A stretch of DNA of 64,000 bases from Borrelia turcica IST7. GTDB lineage: Bacteria; Spirochaetota; Spirochaetia; Borreliales; Borreliaceae. Both the position numbers and the translations under genes were made by a program. This document shows positions 8,565-16,081 of the stretch, piece after piece (the first letter of the stretch is position 1; each line of letters starts with the position of its first letter). A model generated the notes under the pieces. That model was not told where the DNA came from and did not search any database. It saw only the letters and a list, made by a program, of their open reading frames with translations. The stretch covers positions 62,001-126,000 of the forward strand of contig NZ_CP028885.1 of the NCBI RefSeq assembly GCF_003606285.1, read 5' to 3'.

Positions 8565-9320
8565 ATGAAAAGAATAAGCATAATAATGCTTGTATTATTT
8601 GCGCTATTAACAATAGTAAATGGAGCTTATGCTCAAACAGTAAGTGTAGCTCGAGGTAAGGCTTCAAAAGTTGCAACTAAATCACCGGAAGAAATAGAAG
8701 CTGATATGGAAGCTAAGGAAAAGGCTTACTCTGAACTAGAGAAAAACTTAAATGAACTTAAAGAAGAGCTTACAGAATCAAAAAATGAGTTGACAGATTC
8801 ATTTACTACTCTTGATACTAAAATAAAAGAGTTGCCAAAAAACATGCAATTAGGGAAGGGCGATAGTGATTCTTTAAGGCTGGACAAAATTTATGCAGGT
8901 CTGGATTATGATGCAGATGATATTAAAAGGGTAGAAGAAATACTAGATAAATTATACGTATCCGGTTCCGATAGAGATGCTGCTTATAAACTATTAAACT
9001 TATTATATGGCATTGGGAACTCTACTTACCAAATCGTTAATGAGCTTTTAGGAGAGGCAAACTTAGCTAAACTTAAAGATAACAGCAACATAATAGATAT
9101 TAAAGATATGTTAAATGAATTTATTACGTTAAGAGAGGAAGTACTAGAAAGAGTTGCGGAACAAATCAAGGTAGCTGCAACACAAAAGAATTCTAAACAG
9201 AGGATGTTAGCCGAATTGAGTAAGATGACCAGAAGTAATGCAGTCATTTATAATAGAGTATATGGAAAGTCAAACTCTCTTCTTGACATACAAAAAGAGT
9301 TTGAAAAACTAGTTAAATAA
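8565..9320 (+). CDS. Family A secreted protein without a lipobox
   Basis: A 251-residue protein whose first residues ([15 protein letters not shown]) nearly match those of the lipoprotein gene at 9551. Here, however, the signal ends in GAYAQT, a typical signal-peptidase-I site (A-Y-A), and there is no cysteine in this region. It is therefore predicted to be exported but not lipidated, unlike its relatives. There is no low-complexity linker; a coiled-coil-like stretch (about 45-90) leads straight into the domain with YAGLDYD and LAKLKDN. AGGAGG precedes the ATG. Function unknown. Confidence 0.88.
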   Translation: MKRISIIMLVLFALLTIVNGAYAQTVSVARGKASKVATKSPEEIEADMEAKEKAYSELEKNLNELKEELTESKNELTDSFTTLDTKIKELPKNMQLGKGDSDSLRLDKIYAGLDYDADDIKRVEEILDKLYVSGSDRDAAYKLLNLLYGIGNSTYQIVNELLGEANLAKLKDNSNIIDIKDMLNEFITLREEVLERVAEQIKVAATQKNSKQRMLAELSKMTRSNAVIYNRVYGKSNSLLDIQKEFEKLVK

Positions 9321-9333
9321 ATAGAATTAAATA

Positions 9334-9365
9334 AAGTAAAGGCCTTATTTCCTTGGCCTTTACTT
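9334..9365 (+). terminator. Terminator after the gene ending at 9320
   Basis: A perfect 11-base stem, AAGTAAAGGCC with GGCCTTTACTT, around a 10-base loop. The AAAGGCC/GGCCTTT core is shared with the terminators of the neighbouring genes. Confidence 0.75.
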
Positions 9366-9426
9366 AATCTAAGACCACCAGACAAAAAATTAAGATTTAA
9401 ATTAAAAAGTTTAAATAAATAAGAAG

Positions 9427-9455
9427 TTGACAATACAAAATAAAACTAGTAGAAT
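9427..9455 (+). promoter_or_regulatory. Sigma-70 promoter for the gene at 9551
   Basis: TTGACA at 9427-9432 and TAGAAT at 9450-9455, 17 bases apart. The -35 box is a perfect match. The same arrangement precedes the gene at 11051, so the two are probably co-regulated. Confidence 0.75.
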
Positions 9456-9473
9456 ATTCAACTAGTATAAAAC

Positions 9474-9499
9474 TAGAATAGTTATTAAAAAGTATTCTA
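9474..9499 (+). promoter_or_regulatory. Leader hairpin upstream of 9551
   Basis: TAGAATA pairs with TATTCTA in the transcribed leader, about 50 bases before the start codon. A matching hairpin (TTAGAAT/ATTCTAA) is present in the same position before the gene at 11051. Confidence 0.45.
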
Positions 9500-9550
9500 A
9501 ATTAAAATAAAAGGTAATTCTGAAAAGTAATTATTCTAGGAGGAGATTGT

Positions 9551-10786
9551 ATGAAAAGAATTAGCATAATAATGCTTATATTATTTACTGCATTAATGAT
9601 GAGCTGTGGGAATGAAACAAAACCAGAAGACCAAACAAGTCAACCAAATCCACCAGCACCCGCACCAGGAACACCAGGAGCACCAGGAACACCAGGAGCA
9701 CCAGGAGCACCAACAGCACCAGGAACATCAACAGCACCAGGAACATCAACAGCACCAGGAACATCAACAGCACCAGGAGCACCCGCACCAGGAGCACCAA
9801 CAGCACCAGGAACACCCGCACCAGGAGCACCAACAGCACCAGGAACACCCGCACCAGGAGCACCACCCGCACCAGGAGCACCAACAGCACCAGGAACACC
9901 CGCACCAGGAGCACCAACAGCACCAGGAACACCCGCACCAGGAGCACCAACAGCACCAGGAACACCACCCGCACCAGGAACATCAGCACCAGGAACATCA
10001 GCACCAGGAACATCAACACCAGGAACATCAACACCAGGAGCATCAACAGCACCAGGAGCATCAACAACACCAGGAGCATCAACAACACCAGGAGCATCAG
10101 CAGCACCAGTAGCAACACCAGTAGCAACACCAGTAGCAACACCAGTAGCAACACCAGTGGAAAAACCAACAACAACACAAATAACAGGGTACACTGAATT
10201 AAAAAATAAGATAAATGAATACAAGACATGGATTGAATCTAAAGATACCGAATTAAAAAATGAATTTAGTGATCTTAAGAATAAAATCAAAGAGATGTCA
10301 GGCAATTTATCAAACAAGGTAGACTACAGTGCCACAGAAAGATTAAATAAAATTTACTCAGGGCTAGATTATGATGTAGATGCTATTAAGGAATTAGAAG
10401 AAGTATTTGCTAAATTGGATGTAGCAAACGCTCATAAAAATGTTGCTTTTGACTTATTACGATTATTGTATGATATTGGAAATTACACTCAAGAAGTTTT
10501 AAATGACCAATTAAGAGACACAAACTTATCTAGGTTTATGAATTATATAGATAAACCAAAAGAAATTGGTACTAAGCTATATGACTTTATGAAGCTAAGA
10601 GATGAAGTAATAGGAGAGGTTAAAGCTCAGTTAAAAGTAGCAGTAACAAAGAAAAATGATACCGCAAATTTAATAACAGAATTGAAAAAGATTAATGTTG
10701 TTAGTAACATGACAGATATTGCTAAGAAAGTATATTTATCTCTTCCTGAAAAGCAAAAAGAGATAGCTAATTTTTTAAATAAATAA
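9551..10786 (+). CDS. Family A lipoprotein with long Ala/Pro/Gly/Thr repeat linker
   Basis: A 411-residue predicted lipoprotein: signal ending in MMSC (Cys19), then about 165 residues (about 30-195) made almost wholly of Ala, Pro, Gly, Thr and Ser in short units such as [10 protein letters not shown] and APGTST, with VATP repeats at the end. From about residue 200 it is a family A domain: a helical lead, YSGLDYD, and a C-terminal region with the same spacing as the gene at 8565. The linker would be extended and rigid, lifting the domain away from the membrane. The linker DNA is far richer in G+C than its surroundings. AGGAGG precedes the ATG. Confidence 0.92.
   Translation: MKRISIIMLILFTALMMSCGNETKPEDQTSQPNPPAPAPGTPGAPGTPGAPGAPTAPGTSTAPGTSTAPGTSTAPGAPAPGAPTAPGTPAPGAPTAPGTPAPGAPPAPGAPTAPGTPAPGAPTAPGTPAPGAPTAPGTPPAPGTSAPGTSAPGTSTPGTSTPGASTAPGASTTPGASTTPGASAAPVATPVATPVATPVATPVEKPTTTQITGYTELKNKINEYKTWIESKDTELKNEFSDLKNKIKEMSGNLSNKVDYSATERLNKIYSGLDYDVDAIKELEEVFAKLDVANAHKNVAFDLLRLLYDIGNYTQEVLNDQLRDTNLSRFMNYIDKPKEIGTKLYDFMKLRDEVIGEVKAQLKVAVTKKNDTANLITELKKINVVSNMTDIAKKVYLSLPEKQKEIANFLNK
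9646..10160 (+). repeat. Proline/alanine codon-level tandem repeats
   Basis: Short units built from CCAGGA, GCACCA, ACACCC and ACAGCA recur in varied order across about 510 bases inside the gene at 9551. All units are multiples of three, so gain or loss by slippage keeps the frame. Codon choice is narrow (CCA, GGA, GCA, ACA). Confidence 0.9.
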
Positions 10787-10825
10787 TATTCAATTTTTTT
10801 TAAATAAATATTATTAAATAAAAGC

Positions 10826-10849
10826 AAAGGCCATGGAAGCATGGTCTTT
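10826..10849 (+). terminator. Terminator after the gene ending at 10786
   Basis: AAAGGCCATG pairs with CATGGTCTTT around a four-base loop, followed by ATTTAT. It shares its core with the terminators at 9334 and 11896. Confidence 0.65.
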
Positions 10850-10923
10850 ATTTATATACAGACACATATAACAAATAAATTTAAATAACATAAGTTTTAA
10901 TTAAAACTGTTAAATAAATAAAT

Positions 10924-10952
10924 TTGACAATACAAATTAAAATCAGTATAAT
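10924..10952 (+). promoter_or_regulatory. Consensus sigma-70 promoter for the gene at 11051
   Basis: TTGACA at 10924-10929 and TATAAT at 10947-10952 with a 17-base spacer: both boxes and the spacing match the sigma-70 ideal. Confidence 0.85.
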
Positions 10953-10969
10953 ATAAGTCTAGTATAAAG

Positions 10970-10997
10970 TTAGAATTTATATTAATAAGTATTCTAA
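10970..10997 (+). promoter_or_regulatory. Leader hairpin upstream of 11051
   Basis: TTAGAAT pairs with ATTCTAA in the transcribed leader. It corresponds to the hairpin at 9474-9499 before the previous gene. Confidence 0.45.
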
Positions 10998-11050
10998 CTT
11001 AAGTGATACAGATGATTATGTGGTAGTAATTATCTGGAGGAGAAGATTGT

Positions 11051-11821
11051 ATGAAAAGATATAACATAATGCTTATATTATTTACTATGTTAATGATGGG
11101 CTGTGAGTATAACCCATGGTTCGGAGATAGGCAAAAAGAACCAGAGAAAGGATTTGAAGGACAAGGTGAGAAGGGTAAGCCACCAGTAGTCGAAAATAGG
11201 ATAGGGCAACCAGCAGAAGGAAAAGAGAAAGCAAAAACACCTGTAGTAACAGGAAGTGGAGGCCAAGGGCAAAACCCGCCAGCACCAAAAACAGCAGTAG
11301 AGGGAAGTGAAGAACAAGGTGAGAAAGGTAAACCACCAGTAGTCGGAAATAAGACAGGGCAACCAGCAGAAGGAAAAGAGAAACCAAAAACACCAGCAGT
11401 AACAGGAAGTGGAGGCCAAGGGCAAAACCCACCAGCACCAAAAACAGCAGTAGAGGGAAGTGAAGAACAAGGTGAGAAGGGTAAACAACCACCAGTAGTC
11501 GAAAATAAGACAGGACAACCAACAGAAGGAAAAGAGAAACCAAAAAAACCTGTAGTAACAGGAAGTAAAGGCCAAGGTCAAAACCCACCAGCAACAGGAA
11601 ATAGTATACGAGATCAACTACCAAAAAGAGTTTGGATACCTAGTGAAATACATAAAGCATTGAATGAGGCAACAGGGGTGAAAACTAAAAGCGAAGAAAA
11701 GTCATCAACAACAGGAGCATCTGCGGGAGGAACAAGTGGGGAGACAGAAGAATCCTCAGATAGAATAACCGGAGACGAAGAAATAGAAGTAGAGGGAGCT
11801 GTGTTTGATTGGGGCGGGTAA
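11051..11821 (+). CDS. Repeat lipoprotein with three 51-residue repeats
   Basis: A 256-residue predicted lipoprotein with signal ending in MMGC (Cys18), close to the signal of the gene at 9551. From about residue 38 to 185 it consists of three copies of a 51-residue unit rich in Gly, Lys, Pro and Glu, starting Q-G-E-K-G-K and containing NPPAPKTAV. The C-terminal 70 residues are acidic, rich in Ser and Thr, and end in VFDWGG. It lacks the family A domain but shares the signal peptide, promoter, leader hairpin and terminator type of the gene at 9551, so it looks like a cassette whose domain was replaced or lost. Function unknown; predicted to be disordered. Confidence 0.88.
   Translation: MKRYNIMLILFTMLMMGCEYNPWFGDRQKEPEKGFEGQGEKGKPPVVENRIGQPAEGKEKAKTPVVTGSGGQGQNPPAPKTAVEGSEEQGEKGKPPVVGNKTGQPAEGKEKPKTPAVTGSGGQGQNPPAPKTAVEGSEEQGEKGKQPPVVENKTGQPTEGKEKPKKPVVTGSKGQGQNPPATGNSIRDQLPKRVWIPSEIHKALNEATGVKTKSEEKSSTTGASAGGTSGETEESSDRITGDEEIEVEGAVFDWGG
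11162..11605 (+). repeat. Three 153-base tandem repeats within 11051-11821
   Basis: The unit beginning at the codons for QGEKGK recurs at protein residues 38, 89 and 140, a strict period of 51 residues. The third copy has one extra residue and more substitutions. Confidence 0.85.
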
Positions 11822-11895
11822 TAGTAATAGGCGCAATGACGCTAGTAGTAGATAATGCTACTTTAGTTAAATAAATATTATACAGATTAAAAGCA

Positions 11896-11921
11896 AGAAG
11901 GCCATAGAAAGATGGTCTTCT
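11896..11921 (+). terminator. Terminator after the gene ending at 11821
   Basis: AGAAGGCCAT pairs with ATGGTCTTCT around a six-base loop, followed by a run of T (GTTTTTTGC). Confidence 0.75.
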
Positions 11922-12062
11922 GTTTTTTGCTTACTTACGCCTCTTAAGTCAAAACATTCAATTATAAATGTTGATATTATGTGCCTGAGTTATATGATTG
12001 GTGTTTATTATTCATAATGTAACTAGGAATAGCTATGTTTGTTTTATTTAGGAGGAAAATTT

Positions 12063-12128
12063 ATGAAGAGGCTTAGTACCATATTGATTGCATGTGGCTC
12101 AATGAATTTAAAGACAAATAAGTGCTAA
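12063..12128 (+). pseudogene. Remnant of a lipoprotein gene (signal peptide only)
   Basis: A very good ribosome binding site (AGGAGG at 12050-12055) precedes an ATG that opens a 21-residue frame starting MKRLSTILIACGS. It looks like a lipoprotein signal peptide whose hydrophobic core has been shortened, and then stops. The first residues resemble MKRIS/MKRYN of the genes at 9551 and 11051, so it is probably the head of a deleted family member. It could be a true 21-residue peptide, but nothing supports that beyond the ribosome binding site. Confidence 0.5.
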
Positions 12129-12700
12129 ACGTCGCCCCAATTGTTAACTTACTAGTAAATTGATGTGACTTGTAATCTCAATCAAAACTTTTGCCACTAA
12201 TTTTTTGGTATTATTGCCTCACATAAATCAATAAACCTGCTGTTGCTAGAATCCTTTCCCAGTTACTTGCCTCGCAAAGCTTATGTCATTCGTAATATTG
12301 ATGCTTGATTAGAATAATATATTGACTGCCTTTATATTGCTTTGTAATTTTATTCTTGCAGAATCACTTAAACGAGATAAATGCTTTCCTTAGCATTGTG
12401 TTCATTTGGTTGCATGCCATAAATGTAGATAAAAGAATTACAATAGCAACTAGACAAGATATTATTTCTCTTTAAATTTTTGATTCTAAACATACTAGCT
12501 CCTTTATGTATTAGAAGTCTAAATAAGTATAGTATATATTTCTTGAATAACAAAGAAGTATTATTGACTTTTTTTATTTTCTTTCCTTTTAACTTTTGCA
12601 TGTGTGCATACTAGTTTAATTTATCATTGTTTTCCTATGAAAATTTTCTTAATTAATTAATTAAATGGTATATATTGTTGATAGAAGGAGACATTAAGTC
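12129..12700. other. Gene-poor region with degraded coding sequence
   Basis: No intact gene is seen between the two flanking plus-strand genes. On the minus strand 12364-12493 holds the head of a frameshifted lipoprotein gene. Short open stretches continue on the minus strand down to about 12100, for example residues reading KLVAKVLIEITSHINLLVS around 12160-12220, broken by stops; these may be the rest of the same decayed gene. Confidence 0.5.
12364..12493 (-). pseudogene. Frameshifted lipoprotein gene, minus strand
   Basis: An ATG at 12493 with AGGAG five bases upstream opens MFRIKNLKRNN. One frame over, the sequence continues as LVAIVILLSTFMACNQ, a clear lipoprotein signal peptide with lipobox FMAC. 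A single-base change therefore separates the basic N-terminus from its hydrophobic core. The shifted frame stops at 12364. A possible promoter (TTGTTA, 16 bases, TATACT) lies upstream on the minus strand. Its parent family was not recognised. Confidence 0.6.
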
Positions 12701-13291
12701 ATGAATATTCGAATTTTTAATAGTTCAATTTTAATTTTAATATTTATATTATTTAGTTGTAAGGATATAAAAGATGTCCAGGATGTAAGTGAGGTAAATG
12801 ATTATGAGGAGGAGGATACTGAGGATGTTGATTTTGCCGATGAGAATACTTTAGAAGGTTTAATTGCAAAATATAAACTCTCTTCCGAAGAAAGACTTGC
12901 AGTTCAATTTTTAAAGGGTGTTTTAACTAATCCTCTTATTGCAAAGGATGTAGTGGGTGTCAAGAATTACACAGAAGAGGAATTTCGTGAATTTTTAGTA
13001 ATGTTGGGCGCTAGTAAAACTAAGGAAGCTATTGCAGATATAGTTGTAACCATGAAAGCGCGGGATGAGGTAAGAAATGCCATATATGACATACCAGACG
13101 AAAATCCGCAAAAACAAAATTTTGAGAGCCAATTTAATGAAAAGGAAGAGGAATATTTTAAGGATTTAAAAATTTCTTGTAGTAGTGACGAGGGATATGA
13201 GGGCGCATATATAGCTTTAAGAGCTACTAGTGATTCATTTATGTTTAAAGCAATCAAGGGTCAAATAGATGATGCTTTGAATGAGAATTAA
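12701..13291 (+). CDS. Single-domain lipoprotein, possibly BTA121-like
   Basis: A 196-residue predicted lipoprotein with signal ending in LFSC (Cys20), an acidic linker of about 25 residues, and one compact domain (about 50-190) with the pattern LSSEERLAVQFLKGVLTNP, then YTEEEFREFLVMLGASK and KARDEVRNAI. From memory this pattern resembles the repeat domain of the large BTA121-type surface lipoproteins of relapsing-fever Borrelia; this is a resemblance, not a checked match. GAAGGAGA precedes the ATG. The gene has its own terminator. The lipoprotein at 37063 shows a similar arrangement. Confidence 0.85.
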   Translation: MNIRIFNSSILILIFILFSCKDIKDVQDVSEVNDYEEEDTEDVDFADENTLEGLIAKYKLSSEERLAVQFLKGVLTNPLIAKDVVGVKNYTEEEFREFLVMLGASKTKEAIADIVVTMKARDEVRNAIYDIPDENPQKQNFESQFNEKEEEYFKDLKISCSSDEGYEGAYIALRATSDSFMFKAIKGQIDDALNEN

Positions 13292-13296
13292 GCATA

Positions 13297-13326
13297 AAGG
13301 CAACAAGGAATAATCTTTGTTGCCTT
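13297..13326 (+). terminator. Terminator after the gene ending at 13291
   Basis: AAGGCAACAA pairs perfectly with TTGTTGCCTT around a 10-base loop, followed by ATTT. Confidence 0.75.
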
Positions 13327-13463
13327 ATTTGGATTTAATCCTGTTATACAGTCCATATTGTTTTCCATGTATAAAAACTACTTAAAATTGAAATAAGTTT
13401 TAAGTCTTTTATTTTTATTGAATTATAATATTTTAAATCTTATTAATCTAAAGGAGAGGTGAT

Positions 13464-14534
13464 TTGAAAGATAGAAATATGATAATAATTAAGAAAGGAA
13501 AATGTTTATTTACGAGTATTTTGTTAAGCTTCCTAAGTTGTGGCTTATCTGTGCTGGATAAGGCTAATGATGATTTGGGAGAAATTAATGCTCAACCAAG
13601 TAGCGTTGCTGTTAGTGCAGTATCATCGGACAAGGGTGTTAGTGCAGTAGCAGCGGGTACAGGCGCTAGTCTTCAGAGTTCACTTGATGTAGTTGAAGGA
13701 GAATCCTCACCTATATCAGATACTAAAGTGGATACAGGCGGTGTTAATTTAACAAGTGGCTCTGGAATTCCTGGAGGTACTTTGGAGGGAGGTGCTGTAG
13801 AGTTTGAAACTCACTCATACGGAGAAGTTACTTCAGGGGATAATTTTAATGGCAAATCACAAACAGTAATTGAGGACTTCCTAAAAAGAGGGTCTAGTGA
13901 CTTGGTGGATGCAGTAGAGTACTCATCAGGAGGAGTTTCTGGTACATATGGGGGTGGTGCTACTGTTATTGAAGAGGAAGAAGACACAATCCCAAGAGTT
14001 GCTACCTTTAGCTCTGCGGGTGAAGATGATGAATCTTTAGAAGAAGAAGATGAGCGCAGAGAAAATAGAAAATATAATGCTGGCTTAAAGGAAGCTAAAA
14101 GAGATGTGTTTAATGCACTCACACTCATTAAGGCAATAGCCAAGGACTCTAAACTATTTGATTACTATGCAACCGCAATGAATAGTTCAAGGCATCTTGG
14201 AAATCCTAATTATCGCGAGAATGCTAGAGAGAAATATAATGAGTTTAGTAAAGAAAAATTAGAAGAAAACTTGTATGAACTCTTGAATTGGATAAAAGAG
14301 GGCGAGATTGCACTAAAATCTGCTGATGTTTATAGTAATGAGATTAGGGCAAAGAATAAGTTAGGGGAGGTTCGGGAAGATTTGGAGAAGTTTATTGCAG
14401 AAGTTAAGAATAAATCCAGTACAAGTGATGCATATAAAGAAGTGTCTTCAAACAGACATAAGCTGTCAAAAATGGAAGATTCTTTGAAGACAGTAAAGAG
14501 GTCTCTTTACAATAAGGACAATATAAGCAATTAA
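13464..14534 (+). CDS. Family B lipoprotein (member 1), TTG start
   Basis: A 356-residue predicted lipoprotein. The signal ends in SFLSC (Cys26) followed by GLSVLDKAND, the family B hallmark. Residues about 40-170 are rich in Gly, Ser, Thr and Val with no repeats; a short acidic stretch (EEDDE type) follows, and the last 150 residues form a helical domain with the pattern Y-N-x-F-S-K-E-K-L-E-x-x-L. TTG at 13464 is chosen because AAGGAG lies seven bases upstream, whereas the first ATG (13479) is 22 bases away. Function unknown. Confidence 0.88.
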   Translation: MKDRNMIIIKKGKCLFTSILLSFLSCGLSVLDKANDDLGEINAQPSSVAVSAVSSDKGVSAVAAGTGASLQSSLDVVEGESSPISDTKVDTGGVNLTSGSGIPGGTLEGGAVEFETHSYGEVTSGDNFNGKSQTVIEDFLKRGSSDLVDAVEYSSGGVSGTYGGGATVIEEEEDTIPRVATFSSAGEDDESLEEEDERRENRKYNAGLKEAKRDVFNALTLIKAIAKDSKLFDYYATAMNSSRHLGNPNYRENAREKYNEFSKEKLEENLYELLNWIKEGEIALKSADVYSNEIRAKNKLGEVREDLEKFIAEVKNKSSTSDAYKEVSSNRHKLSKMEDSLKTVKRSLYNKDNISN

Positions 14535-14570
14535 ACTTCATAATAAATAATGTTGAAAGTGATTTTAAAT

Positions 14571-14605
14571 AAGAAGGAATAGGCTTTAGCAACCTATTCC
14601 TTCTT
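14571..14605 (+). terminator. Terminator after family B member 1
   Basis: A perfect 13-base stem (AAGAAGGAATAGG with CCTATTCCTTCTT) around a nine-base loop. Confidence 0.8.
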
Positions 14606-14743
14606 TGTATCTTGGTGATGTAAATTGTGATAAGTTAATCAAGAAAAACAGAAAGGCAAGCAATAATCTTAGTTAGCAAAATTAAGTTTTACATTGATAA
14701 TATTTTTCTAAAAACGGTTAATATATCTAATTCAACATGATTA

Positions 14744-14773
14744 TTGAGATTTTTAATAACATTGTAATATAAT
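14744..14773 (+). promoter_or_regulatory. Promoter for the gene at 14797
   Basis: TTGAGA at 14744-14749 and TATAAT at 14768-14773, 18 bases apart, 23 bases before the start codon. Confidence 0.6.
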
Positions 14774-14796
14774 TATTTTCAAAGGAGTGGGGAAAT

Positions 14797-15876
14797 ATGA
14801 GAATGAAAAAAAGTTATTTAATAACAAGTGTTCTTTTAAGTTTCGTAAGCTGTGATTTATCGGTCTTAGATAAGACTAAAGATGTGTTGTCAGAGATGCG
14901 AGGTATTTTAGAAACAGATGCTGTTAAAGATGTGGCTTCAGGGAAAGCTAGATTTACGGTTGTAAGTGAAACGAAGACAAGTACTGTGGGCGTGTCTAAG
15001 ACACAAGGAGAGGCTGGCTTTGGTAATACTGCAGTAGATTCTTCAGGTACTAGAGTAGCAGGTGGCGCAGATTATGCAAGTGCAACAGGTGTAAGTAGTG
15101 TTGTAGAAGACGAGACAGGCAAACTTACAGGTATGGGTTTTGTAGAATATGACACTTACTCAGCTAGATATGCACCAGAGTTTGGTGTGTCAGGTTCTAA
15201 TTCTGGTGGCATTCAACAAGTAGATTATGCTTCAGGTGATACTGGTGTAACTTATGGTGGTGTATCAGAAGTTATTGAAGAGAGTTATTCAGGCATGTCA
15301 GGTTCTATTTCTGGTGGGTCTGGTGCTATGACCATAGAAGAGGATACAAATGAAGACTATCAGGATTATTTGGATGATCTAGCGGCTAAGGAAGCAGAGA
15401 AAAAATATAACAACCATATAACAACAGCTAAAAGACATGTACAGGGTATATATACTTACACTAGTAGATTAAAAGAGGGTGCTAGGGTAGTTGAGCTTTG
15501 TGAAACTAAATCCAATGATACAATGGATCTTCAAAATCTTAGACAAAACAGAGAAATTGCTAAAAAGAAGTTAGCTGAGTATACAAAAGAAAGACTAGAA
15601 AAAGACTTGCAAGGATTATTGGATCAAATTGTAGAAGGTATATTACATGCGCAAGCTTCTGATAGTGATTATTATTTTGACAGCTATGCAATAACAACAT
15701 TAAGTGAGCTTAAAAAACCATTAGAGGCTTTGATTAAAGAAGTTAAATCTGTAGCTGAGACAAATCATGAAGCTTATAGAAAGTTGATATCAAAGAGATA
15801 TTTAATCGAAAAGATAAGTGGTGCTGTACCTAGACTACAGTGGTTACTTGGAGGCAGAGACAAGTACGGAGAATAA
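14797..15876 (+). CDS. Family B lipoprotein (member 2)
   Basis: A 359-residue predicted lipoprotein with signal SFVSC (Cys19), then the conserved stretch DLSVLDKTKDVLSEMR and an almost invariant segment ending SGKA-x-FTVVSETKT (about residue 70). The middle (70-185) is Gly/Ser/Thr/Val-rich with YDTYSARYAPEF, shared with member 4. The acidic EEDTNEDY stretch leads into the helical domain containing KKLAEYTKERLEKDLQGLL. AAAGGAGTGG precedes the ATG. Function unknown; the constant head and tail with a diverging centre suggests a surface protein under diversifying pressure. Confidence 0.9.
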   Translation: MRMKKSYLITSVLLSFVSCDLSVLDKTKDVLSEMRGILETDAVKDVASGKARFTVVSETKTSTVGVSKTQGEAGFGNTAVDSSGTRVAGGADYASATGVSSVVEDETGKLTGMGFVEYDTYSARYAPEFGVSGSNSGGIQQVDYASGDTGVTYGGVSEVIEESYSGMSGSISGGSGAMTIEEDTNEDYQDYLDDLAAKEAEKKYNNHITTAKRHVQGIYTYTSRLKEGARVVELCETKSNDTMDLQNLRQNREIAKKKLAEYTKERLEKDLQGLLDQIVEGILHAQASDSDYYFDSYAITTLSELKKPLEALIKEVKSVAETNHEAYRKLISKRYLIEKISGAVPRLQWLLGGRDKYGE

Positions 15877-15907
15877 GCTATAAATTAAAATTTAATTAAA
15901 AGAAGAA

Positions 15908-15927
15908 TAGGCTACTTAGGTAGCCTA
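15908..15927 (+). terminator. Family B terminator (copy 1)
   Basis: TAGGCTAC pairs with GTAGCCTA around TTAG, with A-rich bases before and T-rich bases after. The same hairpin follows the next three genes. Confidence 0.75.
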
Positions 15928-16029
15928 CTTTAGTATTGTCTTTTTTTTATAATCAAGCATTAATCTTTAAGTCTAATAAGTAGTTTAGGACTGCATTTGT
16001 TTGTATAAATCCCCTAATTACAAAGTAAA

Positions 16030-16059
16030 TAAAGAATTTTAATTTTATTGAAGTATAAT
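16030..16059 (+). promoter_or_regulatory. Promoter for the gene at 16082
   Basis: TAAAGA at 16030-16035 and TATAAT at 16054-16059, 18 bases apart; nearly the same block as before the genes at 17342 and 18584. Confidence 0.55.
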
Positions 16060-16081
16060 TACTTTCAAAGGAGTGAGAAAA

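Noticed and set aside
9606-10317. Long open frames on both strands through the Pro/Ala repeat (His/Gln-rich and Leu/Val-rich)
   Set aside because: They are frame shadows of the three-base-multiple repeat in the gene at 9551; they lack ribosome binding sites and have no biological composition.
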